A stretch of 5,646 bases of DNA from NCBI GenBank assembly GCA_030635565.1, contig DAOVYP010000170.1, forward strand, positions 1-5,646, in the 5' to 3' direction. Position numbers and translations under genes: made by a program. This document shows positions 1 to 5,646 of the stretch, in pieces; position 1 is the stretch's first letter, and each line of letters starts with the position of its first letter. The notes beneath the pieces are model-generated. The model searched no databases, had not been told where the DNA came from, and worked only from the letters and a program-made list of their open reading frames with translations. The DNA comes from Spirochaeta sp. (lineage in GTDB: Bacteria; Spirochaetota; Spirochaetia; DSM-2461).

Positions 1-248
1 GGGAGGATCCGAATGGTATAAGGCCATCCTTTCAGCCGGGAGGCTTCACACCATAGAGATATGATTCGGATTTGGTCGTTCTCTCCACTCTGAGGATTAC
101 GAACCTTACGGGCCGGATATCCATGGATGCGCGGGGGATGCACTGTCCCACACAACAAGCATGGTTCGTTGGTAAACCTGAGATGACATTGTTGGGTAAA
201 TTCTGATAAGTTGTAGCTGATGACTGTGGTGCTTTCACGGTTGTCTTA
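1..248. other. Left-edge region without a convincing gene; probable 3' end of an upstream transcript
   Basis: No frame on either strand gives a protein I recognise. On the plus strand the frame entering at position 2 stays open only to a TGA at 62-64, so it could be the last 20 codons of a gene outside the window. Another frame is open from 57 to the tandem stops TGA TAA at 204-209 but shows no ribosome binding site. A strong rightward terminator follows at 249, which suggests that rightward transcription crosses this stretch. It may be a 3' untranslated region, a decayed gene end or an untranslated RNA; the sequence does not decide. The octamer GCTTTCAC occurs at 231-238 and again at 252-259, the second copy lying in the terminator stem. 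Confidence 0.35.
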
Positions 249-291
249 GGCGCTTTCACTGTTCGTGCAGTGGGGCGCCGTTTTATTATTG
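249..291 (+). terminator. Rho-independent terminator, rightward
   Basis: The lower stem pairs GGCGC (249-253) with GCGCC (275-279). The upper stem pairs CACTG (257-261) with CAGTG (268-272) around the six-base loop TTCGTG. Between them, TTT (254-256) faces GG (273-274), giving two possible G-U pairs and one bulge. The stem is followed at 281-290 by TTTTATTATT, eight T in ten bases. The reverse strand has no T-run on its far side, so it should act only on rightward transcripts. It ends whatever is transcribed from left of the window and insulates the transporter gene. Confidence 0.7.
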
Positions 292-429
292 TGGGCGAGG
301 GAGGAAAACTTCCTGGTCAGCCTACGGAATTCAATATCGGCAAGTTCTTTGGATATTTAGAAAATTCACCGGGCGGGGAACAAGTAGCCGAGCCGCGTCC
401 CAAACGACACAGGCAAGCGTCCGGGTATA

Positions 430-456
430 CGGTGCCGGTAATCGAAGCCGGCACCG
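430..456. repeat. Perfect 9-bp inverted repeat with 9-base loop
   Basis: CGGTGCCGG (430-438) is the exact reverse complement of CCGGCACCG (448-456), separated by nine bases. No T-run follows, so it is not a typical terminator. A second CCGGC at 462-466 can pair with GCCGG at 447-451 instead, and that pairing would exclude the first hairpin. It could be a structured leader element or a protein-binding site. It lies about 160 bases before the transporter start. Confidence 0.5.
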
Positions 457-562
457 GTTTCCCGGCAGGAGAAACCATACTGTTCATGTCTGATTCATTC
501 CCAAACGAACCGAGAGGAAAACAGCGGGTTCACAAAGCGAACTTGCGAGAAGTGCAGGGTAA

Positions 563-581
563 GCCAGGTTTCATATCTGGC
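563..581. repeat. Short inverted repeat, possible operator
   Basis: GCCAG (563-567) and CTGGC (577-581) form a five-base inverted repeat with a nine-base spacer. The right arm overlaps the putative -35 hexamer CTGGCA of the transporter, and the palindrome AGCCGGCT (582-589) follows directly. The position suits a repressor site, but arms this short can arise by chance. Confidence 0.25.
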
Positions 582-606
582 AGCCGGCTCCAAATTTACC
601 TATATT
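577..606 (+). promoter_or_regulatory. Weak candidate promoter for the transporter gene
   Basis: CTGGCA (577-582) matches four of six bases of the -35 consensus. After an 18-base spacer, TATATT (601-606) matches five of six of the -10 consensus. Transcription would begin near 613, almost at the ATG at 614, giving a leaderless or nearly leaderless mRNA. That would fit the absence of a clear Shine-Dalgarno sequence. The call rests on consensus matching alone. Confidence 0.25.
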
Positions 607-613
607 TTAAAGC

Positions 614-2824
614 ATGAGTGATACGGCGATAGAAGGTCAGCAAAGAAAAAAGAGACGATTCAGGTTCAAGGCTCCCGGACTTTCGGGCTGGATTCTCATC
701 AGCATCTTTCTTGGCCTGGCTGCAGGGTTGTTCTTCGGTGAAATCGCCGGGAAAATCGGATTCGTCGGTGATGCCTACATCAAGCTCATACAAATGACCG
801 TGCTCCCCTACATCCTGGTGTCACTGATAGCCGGGATCGGCAGCCTCTCAGTCAGAGAAGCCGGATTGATGGCCCGCAAAGGCGGTGTCTGGCTTCTCCT
901 TATCTGGGCAATCGGATTCCTGGTTATCCTGCTGATGCCTCTCACCTTTCCCAAGTGGATTACCGCCTCCTTTTTCACTTCCAGCCTTGTTGAGGCACCG
1001 GAGGCTGTGAACTTTCTCGACCTCTACATCCCATCCAACCCCTTCTTCAGCTTGTCGGCAGGTTTGATACCGGCGATTGTCCTCTTCAGCCTCGCCCTGG
1101 GTATCGCCCTGATGAACCTGGAGTCCAAGGGCGCCATCATCAATGCCTGCCAAACCATATCGAAGTCTCTGGTTGCTGTTTCAGGATTCATGGTGAAGCT
1201 CTCGCCCATCGGTCTCTTTGCCATCACCGCGGCAGCGGCTGGAACCCTTACCCCGTCGGAGTTCGGTCGTCTCCAGGTGTATATCATCGTTTTCATCGTC
1301 GCCTCGCTGCTTTTGAGCCTGTGGATTCTACCGTCATTGGTGAGTGCCTTTACTCCCTTCAGTTACCGCGATGTAATGAAGAGATTTCAGGCACCCTTCC
1401 TGGTGGCCTTTGCTACCGGCAACCTTTTCGTGGTTCTCCCGATTCTGATCGAAGGCTGCAAGGAGATGTTCCGGGAACATAAAACCAAGGGTGAGGATGC
1501 GGACAATTATGTGGATGTGCTGCTGCCGGTGTATTTCAATTTTCCGAATCTCGGCAAGCTGCTCATCATCCTTTTTATCCTTTTCGCTTTCTGGTTCAAC
1601 GGCAGCACTCTGCCTCTTGAGTCATATCCATCGTTCATTATTACCGGGCTCATTACGTTCTTCGGCAGTCTGGATCTGGCCATTCCCTTCCTGTTGGATT
1701 TTTTCCGGCTTCCTGCTGATCTCTATAATCTCTACATCGTATCCGGGGTGATTACCGGTCGATTTGCCACTCTGGTAGGTGCCGTGAATCTGGTGGTATT
1801 CACTTTGCTCACAACCGCGGCGGTTACCGGTCTTCTCAAGATTCGTAAAATCAAGCTGCTGGTGTATATCGGGGCATTGGTTCTCAGCCTGACAGCCACG
1901 GTAGCGGGTCTTGCTTTGTTCATCGATAAAACCATGAATAACCCCTACGACCGGGACATAGCCATATCAACACGCGATCTTTATTTCGAAGCGGTACCGG
2001 CGGTGGTGAGGGATGAGCGACCCGAGGACCCGCCGAGGCGTCAATTCGAGCGAAAAATGCTGGATGAGATATTTGATAGAGGTGTTCTCAGGGTGGGATA
2101 CCGGAAGAACAGCCTGCCCTGGAGCTACCGGAACAACATCGGTGAGCTGGTCGGGCTGGATATAGAGCTGGCTCACCTCCTGGCCGGCGATCTGGGTGTT
2201 TCTCTGGAATTCATTCCCTACGAGATGGAAATGATTGATAATGATTTACTGCAGCGGCGTTTCGACATCGCCATGTCGTCCATTCTCACTAAAACCTATT
2301 CCGGTTCCCATATGAATTACACCGAACCCTACATGGATATATCCGCCGCTTTTGTCGTGCCGGACCATTTGCGGAACAATTTCGAATCCATTGAAAAGAT
2401 TAAAGCATTGGGTTTTATCCGGATTGGATACGTTCCGGGAGGTTTTAACCTCGAAATCCTGCAAACGATATTCCCGCGTATCCTCTGGACCGAGATTGAT
2501 GATATGTCCGTGTTCTTCGGGGGCAGCCGACCCGATCTGGACGGTGTGTTCGCCAGTGCCGAGTCCGGTTCGGCCTGGACGCTGCTCCATCCCGAATTCA
2601 ATGTCTCAGTGGTGAAGCCAAACTATGTTCGTTACCCCGTGAGTTTCATCACCGGTGGAAACGATATCGAATTCACCGCCTATGTGGATCGATGGATCAG
2701 CATCATCAAACGTAACGGTCAGTTTGACACCATGTATGGGTACTGGTTGCAGGGGAAGGACAAGCCCGAGGATATCCCGCCCCGCTGGTCGGTTATCCGG
2801 GATGTGCTGGGCTGGATAGAATAA
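614..2824 (+). CDS. SDF/DAACS-type secondary transporter fused to a family-3 solute-binding domain
   Basis: This 736-residue inner-membrane protein probably takes up a small organic acid or amino-acid-like solute. Residues 20-410 match the dicarboxylate/amino acid:cation symporter fold: helices near 25-42, 55-78, 91-110, 148-168, 185-212 and 222-246, then re-entrant HP1 (255-282), TM7 (303-329), HP2 (335-365) and TM8 (372-408). Family hallmarks are IPSNP (139-143), KLSPIGLFA (195-203), AF..G..FVVLP (265-276) and Arg383 in TM8. After the basic KIRKIK (409-414), an added helix (415-437) should carry the chain outside. Residues 477-715 are a family-3 binding domain (SBP_bac_3). The signature starts at G514 (GLDIELAHLLAGDL), followed by D551 and the PY at 572-573. 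Family carriers usually have about 400-450 residues and no such domain. Several residues binding sodium and substrate in GltPh are replaced, so substrate and ion are unknown. The ATG at 614 is chosen because the next ATG lies beyond TM1. There is no clear Shine-Dalgarno sequence. Confidence 0.88.
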   Translation: MSDTAIEGQQRKKRRFRFKAPGLSGWILISIFLGLAAGLFFGEIAGKIGFVGDAYIKLIQMTVLPYILVSLIAGIGSLSVREAGLMARKGGVWLLLIWAIGFLVILLMPLTFPKWITASFFTSSLVEAPEAVNFLDLYIPSNPFFSLSAGLIPAIVLFSLALGIALMNLESKGAIINACQTISKSLVAVSGFMVKLSPIGLFAITAAAAGTLTPSEFGRLQVYIIVFIVASLLLSLWILPSLVSAFTPFSYRDVMKRFQAPFLVAFATGNLFVVLPILIEGCKEMFREHKTKGEDADNYVDVLLPVYFNFPNLGKLLIILFILFAFWFNGSTLPLESYPSFIITGLITFFGSLDLAIPFLLDFFRLPADLYNLYIVSGVITGRFATLVGAVNLVVFTLLTTAAVTGLLKIRKIKLLVYIGALVLSLTATVAGLALFIDKTMNNPYDRDIAISTRDLYFEAVPAVVRDERPEDPPRRQFERKMLDEIFDRGVLRVGYRKNSLPWSYRNNIGELVGLDIELAHLLAGDLGVSLEFIPYEMEMIDNDLLQRRFDIAMSSILTKTYSGSHMNYTEPYMDISAAFVVPDHLRNNFESIEKIKALGFIRIGYVPGGFNLEILQTIFPRILWTEIDDMSVFFGGSRPDLDGVFASAESGSAWTLLHPEFNVSVVKPNYVRYPVSFITGGNDIEFTAYVDRWISIIKRNGQFDTMYGYWLQGKDKPEDIPPRWSVIRDVLGWIE

Positions 2825-2892
2825 TTTCCACACGTCTCTAAACGGATAATTGCGAGCACCATCATGTTGAAAGGCCTGTCATTTTTAGAAAC

Positions 2893-2921
2893 TTGACTAT
2901 TCTACTATTGATTCATTAAAT
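2893..2921 (+). promoter_or_regulatory. Candidate sigma70-type promoter for the amidohydrolase gene
   Basis: TTGACT (2893-2898) matches five of six bases of the -35 consensus. A 17-base spacer leads to TTAAAT (2916-2921), which matches four of six of the -10. It lies in a visibly AT-rich gap, and the predicted start near 2928 leaves an untranslated leader of about 23 bases. I find no hairpin terminator between the transporter stop and this site, so read-through from the transporter is also possible. Confidence 0.45.
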
Positions 2922-2938
2922 TCAACAATATGAGGAAT

Positions 2939-2942
2939 GGAG
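2939..2942 (+). promoter_or_regulatory. Ribosome binding site that sets the amidohydrolase start
   Basis: GGAG at 2939-2942 lies eight bases before the ATG at 2951. The in-frame ATG at 2930 has no such sequence upstream and would sit almost on the predicted transcription start. Starting at 2951 also puts the Lys and Arg of the signal peptide directly at the N-terminus, as expected for export. Confidence 0.65.
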
Positions 2943-2950
2943 AAATAAGA

Positions 2951-4396
2951 ATGAAGTATCGTCCATTGGTTGTTTTTTTCATACTGGCTGTAATCAGCAG
3001 CCTGGGAGCCAGGGGATATGCGGAATCACCGAATCAAGTGTTGATCACGAACGTCAGTGTCTGGGACGGACGGAGTGACACAGTTCAGCCCGGAGTGGAT
3101 ATCCTGATTGAAGACAACCTGGTAAAACGGGTGGCCAAAGGAATCGCAGCTAATGGTGCAATGATTATCGACGGCAAGGGCGGGACGGTTATTCCCGGCC
3201 TGATTGATATGCACTCACACCACGCGATTCATGAAGGAATGCTCGAGGGTCGTAATTCCTATGATCAGATGGCGATCGGTGCGATTTCCGGGGAACGTCT
3301 GCGTGATTTTCTGGATCAGGGGTTCACTGCAAGCCGTGATGCCGGCGGCAATGTTTCCGGTCTGGCCAAGGCGGTTCGTCTTAATCGCATTCCCGGACCG
3401 CGCATATATTCCAGCGGTGGGTTCATCTCTCAGCTTGGCGGCCACGCCGACACAGGATTAATCACGGATCAGCTCGGGGATCGCGACATCCTTGCCCGCT
3501 CGGGTTTCGCCCATATAGTCAACGGAAAAGACGATGTGATTGAAGCGGCGCGTCACAATCTGAGAGGCGGAGCGACTCAGATCAAGCTAATGGTTGGCGG
3601 CGGTGTGGCCAGCGAATTCGACCCGCTCCATATGACCCAGCTCACATTCGAGGAGATGAAGACCGCAGTCGATATCGCTGAGGACTACGGCACCTATGTG
3701 ATGGTTCATGGCTACCATGACCGTTCCCTCAATCGTGCGATCGATGCCGGCATACGCTGCATTGAGCACGGCTTTCTGATGTCGGAAGACACCATTAAGC
3801 GTATGAAGGAGGAAGGCATCGCGCTGAGTATACAGGCGGTGATGTCCCTCGAAGCCTTTCATCCCGACAACGTGGAGAAGATTACATTTTTCAGCGCCGA
3901 TCAGAAACAGAAGGCGATTATGGTCAATTCCGGTGCGGCTCAAATGCTGAAATGGGCGCTGGAGTACGACCTTATTATGGTAACCGGCGGAGATATGTTT
4001 GACGCGGCTAATGTAAACCGTCTGATCGACAACCTGATTATTCTGAAAACCGTTGGCTTTTCAGATCTTCAGATTCTGAAAACCGCTACCTCTACGGCCG
4101 GTCATGTGCTTTCCTGGTCTGGTGGGATGAACCCTTATAAGGATGCTTACCCGAGCCTCTCTGTAGAAGAGAAGGCTGAAAAAGGCATCGGACTCGGTGT
4201 GGTGGAACCCGGCTCCTATGCGGATTTGCTGGTGATTGACGGGAATCCGCTGGAAGGTATCGAAATCCTGAAGGATCGTGACAATATGCAGCTGATTATG
4301 CAGGACGGCAAGATCTGGAAAAACACTCTGATCCCGCCAAGCCATCCCAATTTCATTCCGGTGGAAGGCAGCCACAACCCGACGCCGACGCTCTAA
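2951..4396 (+). CDS. Exported metal-dependent amidohydrolase, imidazolonepropionase/prolidase-like
   Basis: This 481-residue protein belongs to the amidohydrolase superfamily, nearest to the COG1228-type group that includes imidazolonepropionase-like enzymes and Xaa-Pro/Xaa-Arg dipeptidases. The N-terminus (MKYR, hydrophobic 6-19, then GYA before E25) is a signal peptide with probable cleavage after A24, so it should act in the periplasm or outside. A small beta-sandwich part (about 28-82 and 412-458) flanks the TIM barrel. Metal ligands are visible in order: H88 and H90 in DMHSHH, K212 in QIKLMVGGG (the position of the carboxylated lysine), H253 in VHG, H273 in IEHG and D348 in TGGD. GGHAD (163-167) and the C-terminal EPGSYADLLVIDGNPL are further family hallmarks. 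A binuclear metal centre cutting an amide, peptide or cyclic amide bond is expected; the substrate cannot be read from sequence. The gene ends in tandem stops TAATAA. It follows the transporter by 126 bases on the same strand, suggesting a hydrolysis-and-uptake pair. Confidence 0.88.
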   Translation: MKYRPLVVFFILAVISSLGARGYAESPNQVLITNVSVWDGRSDTVQPGVDILIEDNLVKRVAKGIAANGAMIIDGKGGTVIPGLIDMHSHHAIHEGMLEGRNSYDQMAIGAISGERLRDFLDQGFTASRDAGGNVSGLAKAVRLNRIPGPRIYSSGGFISQLGGHADTGLITDQLGDRDILARSGFAHIVNGKDDVIEAARHNLRGGATQIKLMVGGGVASEFDPLHMTQLTFEEMKTAVDIAEDYGTYVMVHGYHDRSLNRAIDAGIRCIEHGFLMSEDTIKRMKEEGIALSIQAVMSLEAFHPDNVEKITFFSADQKQKAIMVNSGAAQMLKWALEYDLIMVTGGDMFDAANVNRLIDNLIILKTVGFSDLQILKTATSTAGHVLSWSGGMNPYKDAYPSLSVEEKAEKGIGLGVVEPGSYADLLVIDGNPLEGIEILKDRDNMQLIMQDGKIWKNTLIPPSHPNFIPVEGSHNPTPTL

Positions 4397-4399
4397 TAA

Positions 4400-4596
4400 C
4401 AATAATTGCAGTGGCCGGATTGAAGACGTCGTACCGTGTATGCAGATATCCACCAGTGAAGTGCTCCTGAATGTATAAAGTGAATTTGACTCCCGGAGGG
4501 GACGCCAAACGCCTTTAACATCTCACGCTGTATCTGGGGCATCAATACCGGATGAATTCAGTCGTCAAAGTGCGGGGCGGGCAACCGGGATTGCGG
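4400..4596. other. Convergent intergenic gap
   Basis: This 197-base gap separates the stops of two convergent genes. I searched both strands for a hairpin followed by a T-run and found none I would call. The best inverted repeat, GCAA (4581-4584) with TTGC (4591-4594), is too short. A GGAGGGG at 4496-4502 resembles a ribosome binding site but has no start codon at a useful distance. Confidence 0.5.
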
Positions 4597-5646
4597 CTAC
4601 GGGGTTTCTTCGGGGGCGCTCGTGGAGTCAGCTGGAGTGGTGCTGAATGGAATGCCGGGCAGGGGGAACCTACGGGTGACGGTTTCGCCTTCCTCGGTAG
4701 CTTCCGTCACCTGGATGGAGGGGATGATCATCCCGGGTTCCGACGCAGGAGCCGCGCTCAGCACACGCGCGCCGCCGCTGTCGGCAATCTCGAGCTCGAG
4801 AGCTGCGTTTGCCGGGAAGGTGAACCGGTACGACTTTCCCACACGCTCGTACCAGACCTCTTCGAGCTCCTCGGTTATCCGGTTCCGTATCCATCCGGTG
4901 GAGCGCTCGCCCTCAACAACGCGTGCACCCGCTGCATCCTCCACGACCACGATGGTGCGCCCTTCGGTGTCCAGCTGGTTCCTGAGCTTAGCGGTGATCG
5001 TATCAAGCAGGGCGCGCTCGTGTACGTAGGGGTCGCGACGTACGTCCACCACGAAGAGGCGGTCGATCTCGCGTTTTCGCACGCCTTTCTCATAGTGCCA
5101 CTGTGCAATGGGCCCCTCGTGATCGGGAGCAAGGAAGAGCCGGATAATCTCAGCATCGCGGCTGTGGATGTTGAGTTTCTCATCATTTTTCCAGTTGTTC
5201 GCCACGAGGAGGTCGACTGTATGAGTGCTGCGATTGCGAATAAAGCCGAAGACGAGCATGGAGTGGTGGAGATCCGGCCCGGCAAAACCAACCGCTACCG
5301 GATTGCCGGCGGCAATGTGACTCTCAATCACTGCCACCTGTGCCTCGATCTGCTCGTAGTTCATGGCGTGCTGGACTTGCTCGGTGCCCGGGCCGGCGTA
5401 AAAGTGATCAAAGACCATGTCAAACTGGAGGAAGTTCATTTCGTGCTGGTAGCGCGTAACATTGCCCCGGAGATCATGGGTCGAGTCGTAGTAGGAGGGC
5501 AGGAGCTCGGGCCAGCGCCAGTAGCGCACCTCCGTGCCGGAGAATGCGTAGCAGCGCCCGGTGTTCTGTCCAAAGAGCCCGTACATGTAATTGACGAGCA
5601 GGACGACATCGGCCTCGTCCACCACACCGAACCGAGCGTCGAGCCA
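4597..5646 (-). CDS. Partial papain-fold cysteine peptidase-like protein (5' end outside window)
   Basis: The frame is open from the right edge, where the first full codon is TGG (5646-5644), to a TAG at 4597-4599. That gives 349 visible residues, numbered here from the edge. The GTG at 5625 has no ribosome binding site and the frame continues upstream of it, so the true start is probably off-window. The N-terminal part carries papain-like signatures in the right order. GRCYAFS (30-36) places C32 where papain-type enzymes have their nucleophile, with Gln27 five residues before it. HHSMLVFGF follows, with H128 as candidate histidine, then ANNW with N150 as candidate asparagine. The Cys-His distance (96) is shorter than in papain, closer to compact bacterial papain-fold or C39-like enzymes. 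Residues from about 195 to 300 form a region I do not recognise, and the tail is rich in Pro, Ser, Thr and Glu. No membrane segment is visible. Its substrate is unknown and an inactive relative is possible. It converges on the amidohydrolase and is probably an independent unit. Confidence 0.6.
   Translation of the reverse strand, partial: WLDARFGVVDEADVVLLVNYMYGLFGQNTGRCYAFSGTEVRYWRWPELLPSYYDSTHDLRGNVTRYQHEMNFLQFDMVFDHFYAGPGTEQVQHAMNYEQIEAQVAVIESHIAAGNPVAVGFAGPDLHHSMLVFGFIRNRSTHTVDLLVANNWKNDEKLNIHSRDAEIIRLFLAPDHEGPIAQWHYEKGVRKREIDRLFVVDVRRDPYVHERALLDTITAKLRNQLDTEGRTIVVVEDAAGARVVEGERSTGWIRNRITEELEEVWYERVGKSYRFTFPANAALELEIADSGGARVLSAAPASEPGMIIPSIQVTEATEEGETVTRRFPLPGIPFSTTPADSTSAPEETP

Larger units (their letters stand above)
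292..613. other. Leader and upstream region of the transporter gene
   Basis: About 320 bases lie between the terminator and the transporter ATG. A long plus-strand frame crosses this region and ends in the ATGA overlap at 614-617. Its first possible start (GTG at 270) lies inside the terminator hairpin, it has no ribosome binding site there, and its product resembles nothing I know. A shorter in-frame start at 486 would give 43 residues and has AGGAG at 467-471, a rather long 14 bases upstream. The region also holds inverted repeats at 430-456 and 563-581 and a weak promoter-like pair at 577-606. I see no tRNA, known riboswitch or mobile-element end. Confidence 0.4.

Noticed and set aside
1..90. 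A possible tRNA or short hairpin near AGGAT (4-8) and ATCCT (26-30)
   Set aside because: There is no full cloverleaf, no TTCGA-type T-loop in the right place and no acceptor stem. The two possible hairpins exclude each other and are short.
32..259. A 75-codon minus-strand open frame with a short VKAP repeat
   Set aside because: The VKAP repeat comes from the GCTTTCAC direct repeat, the frame starts within the terminator stem with no ribosome binding site, and the protein is unrecognisable.
270..617. A 115-codon plus-strand open frame starting with GTG at 270
   Set aside because: Its start codon lies inside the terminator hairpin, there is no ribosome binding site, and the product resembles no family I know. 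Only the 3' part from 486 is kept, as a weak possibility.
2930..2950. Upstream ATG at 2930 as the amidohydrolase start
   Set aside because: It has no ribosome binding site, nearly coincides with the predicted transcription start, and would put extra charged residues ahead of a normal signal peptide. The ATG at 2951 has GGAG eight bases upstream.
4061..4453. A 130-codon minus-strand frame overlapping the amidohydrolase 3' end
   Set aside because: Most of it is antisense to conserved amidohydrolase sequence (TGGD to the C-terminal ADLLVIDGNP block) and it has no family resemblance.
4490..4596. A terminator between the convergent genes
   Set aside because: Stems near CTCCCGGAGGGG and GCAA/TTGC are at most three or four base pairs, with no T-run on either strand.
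4622..5029. A 135-codon plus-strand frame opposite the papain-like gene
   Set aside because: It is antisense to a longer frame with recognisable motifs, and its Ser/Arg-rich low-complexity product looks like a shadow of the GC-rich reverse strand.

Overview
This 5.6 kb window is bacterial, and the exported proteins point to a Gram-negative-type cell. It has a signal-peptide amidohydrolase and a membrane protein carrying a periplasmic-type binding domain. Base composition is moderate to slightly GC-rich. I cannot name the species or phylum from the sequence. There are no rRNA or tRNA genes, CRISPR arrays, transposase genes or long repeats.

Layout: positions 1-248 hold no convincing gene and end at a strong rightward intrinsic terminator (249-291), so an upstream plus-strand transcript probably finishes there. 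Positions 292-613 form a leader region with two short inverted repeats, a possible small ORF and a weak promoter-like pair just before the next gene. Positions 614-2824 encode a 736-residue fusion: an SDF/DAACS-family (GltP/GltPh-like) secondary transporter core, an extra ninth membrane helix, and a C-terminal family-3 solute-binding domain of the kind normally used by polar amino-acid ABC importers. A 126-bp gap with a plausible sigma70-type promoter and a good ribosome binding site precedes 2951-4396. That gene encodes an exported metal-dependent amidohydrolase of the imidazolonepropionase/prolidase-like group, with all expected metal ligands visible. After a convergent gap of about 200 bp, the minus strand carries the 3' part of a third gene (4597-5646). 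It runs off the right edge and looks like a papain-fold cysteine peptidase followed by a domain I do not recognise.

Working model (inference): the two plus-strand genes make a small scavenging module. The periplasmic or secreted amidohydrolase would release a small acid, amino acid or dipeptide product. The tethered binding domain would capture it and hand it to the fused permease core. The core lacks most residues that bind substrate and sodium in studied GltPh-type carriers, and the binding domain lacks the usual amino-acid-binding arginine. Substrate and coupling ion are therefore probably not those of the textbook families. The papain-like gene is convergent and probably belongs to a separate unit.
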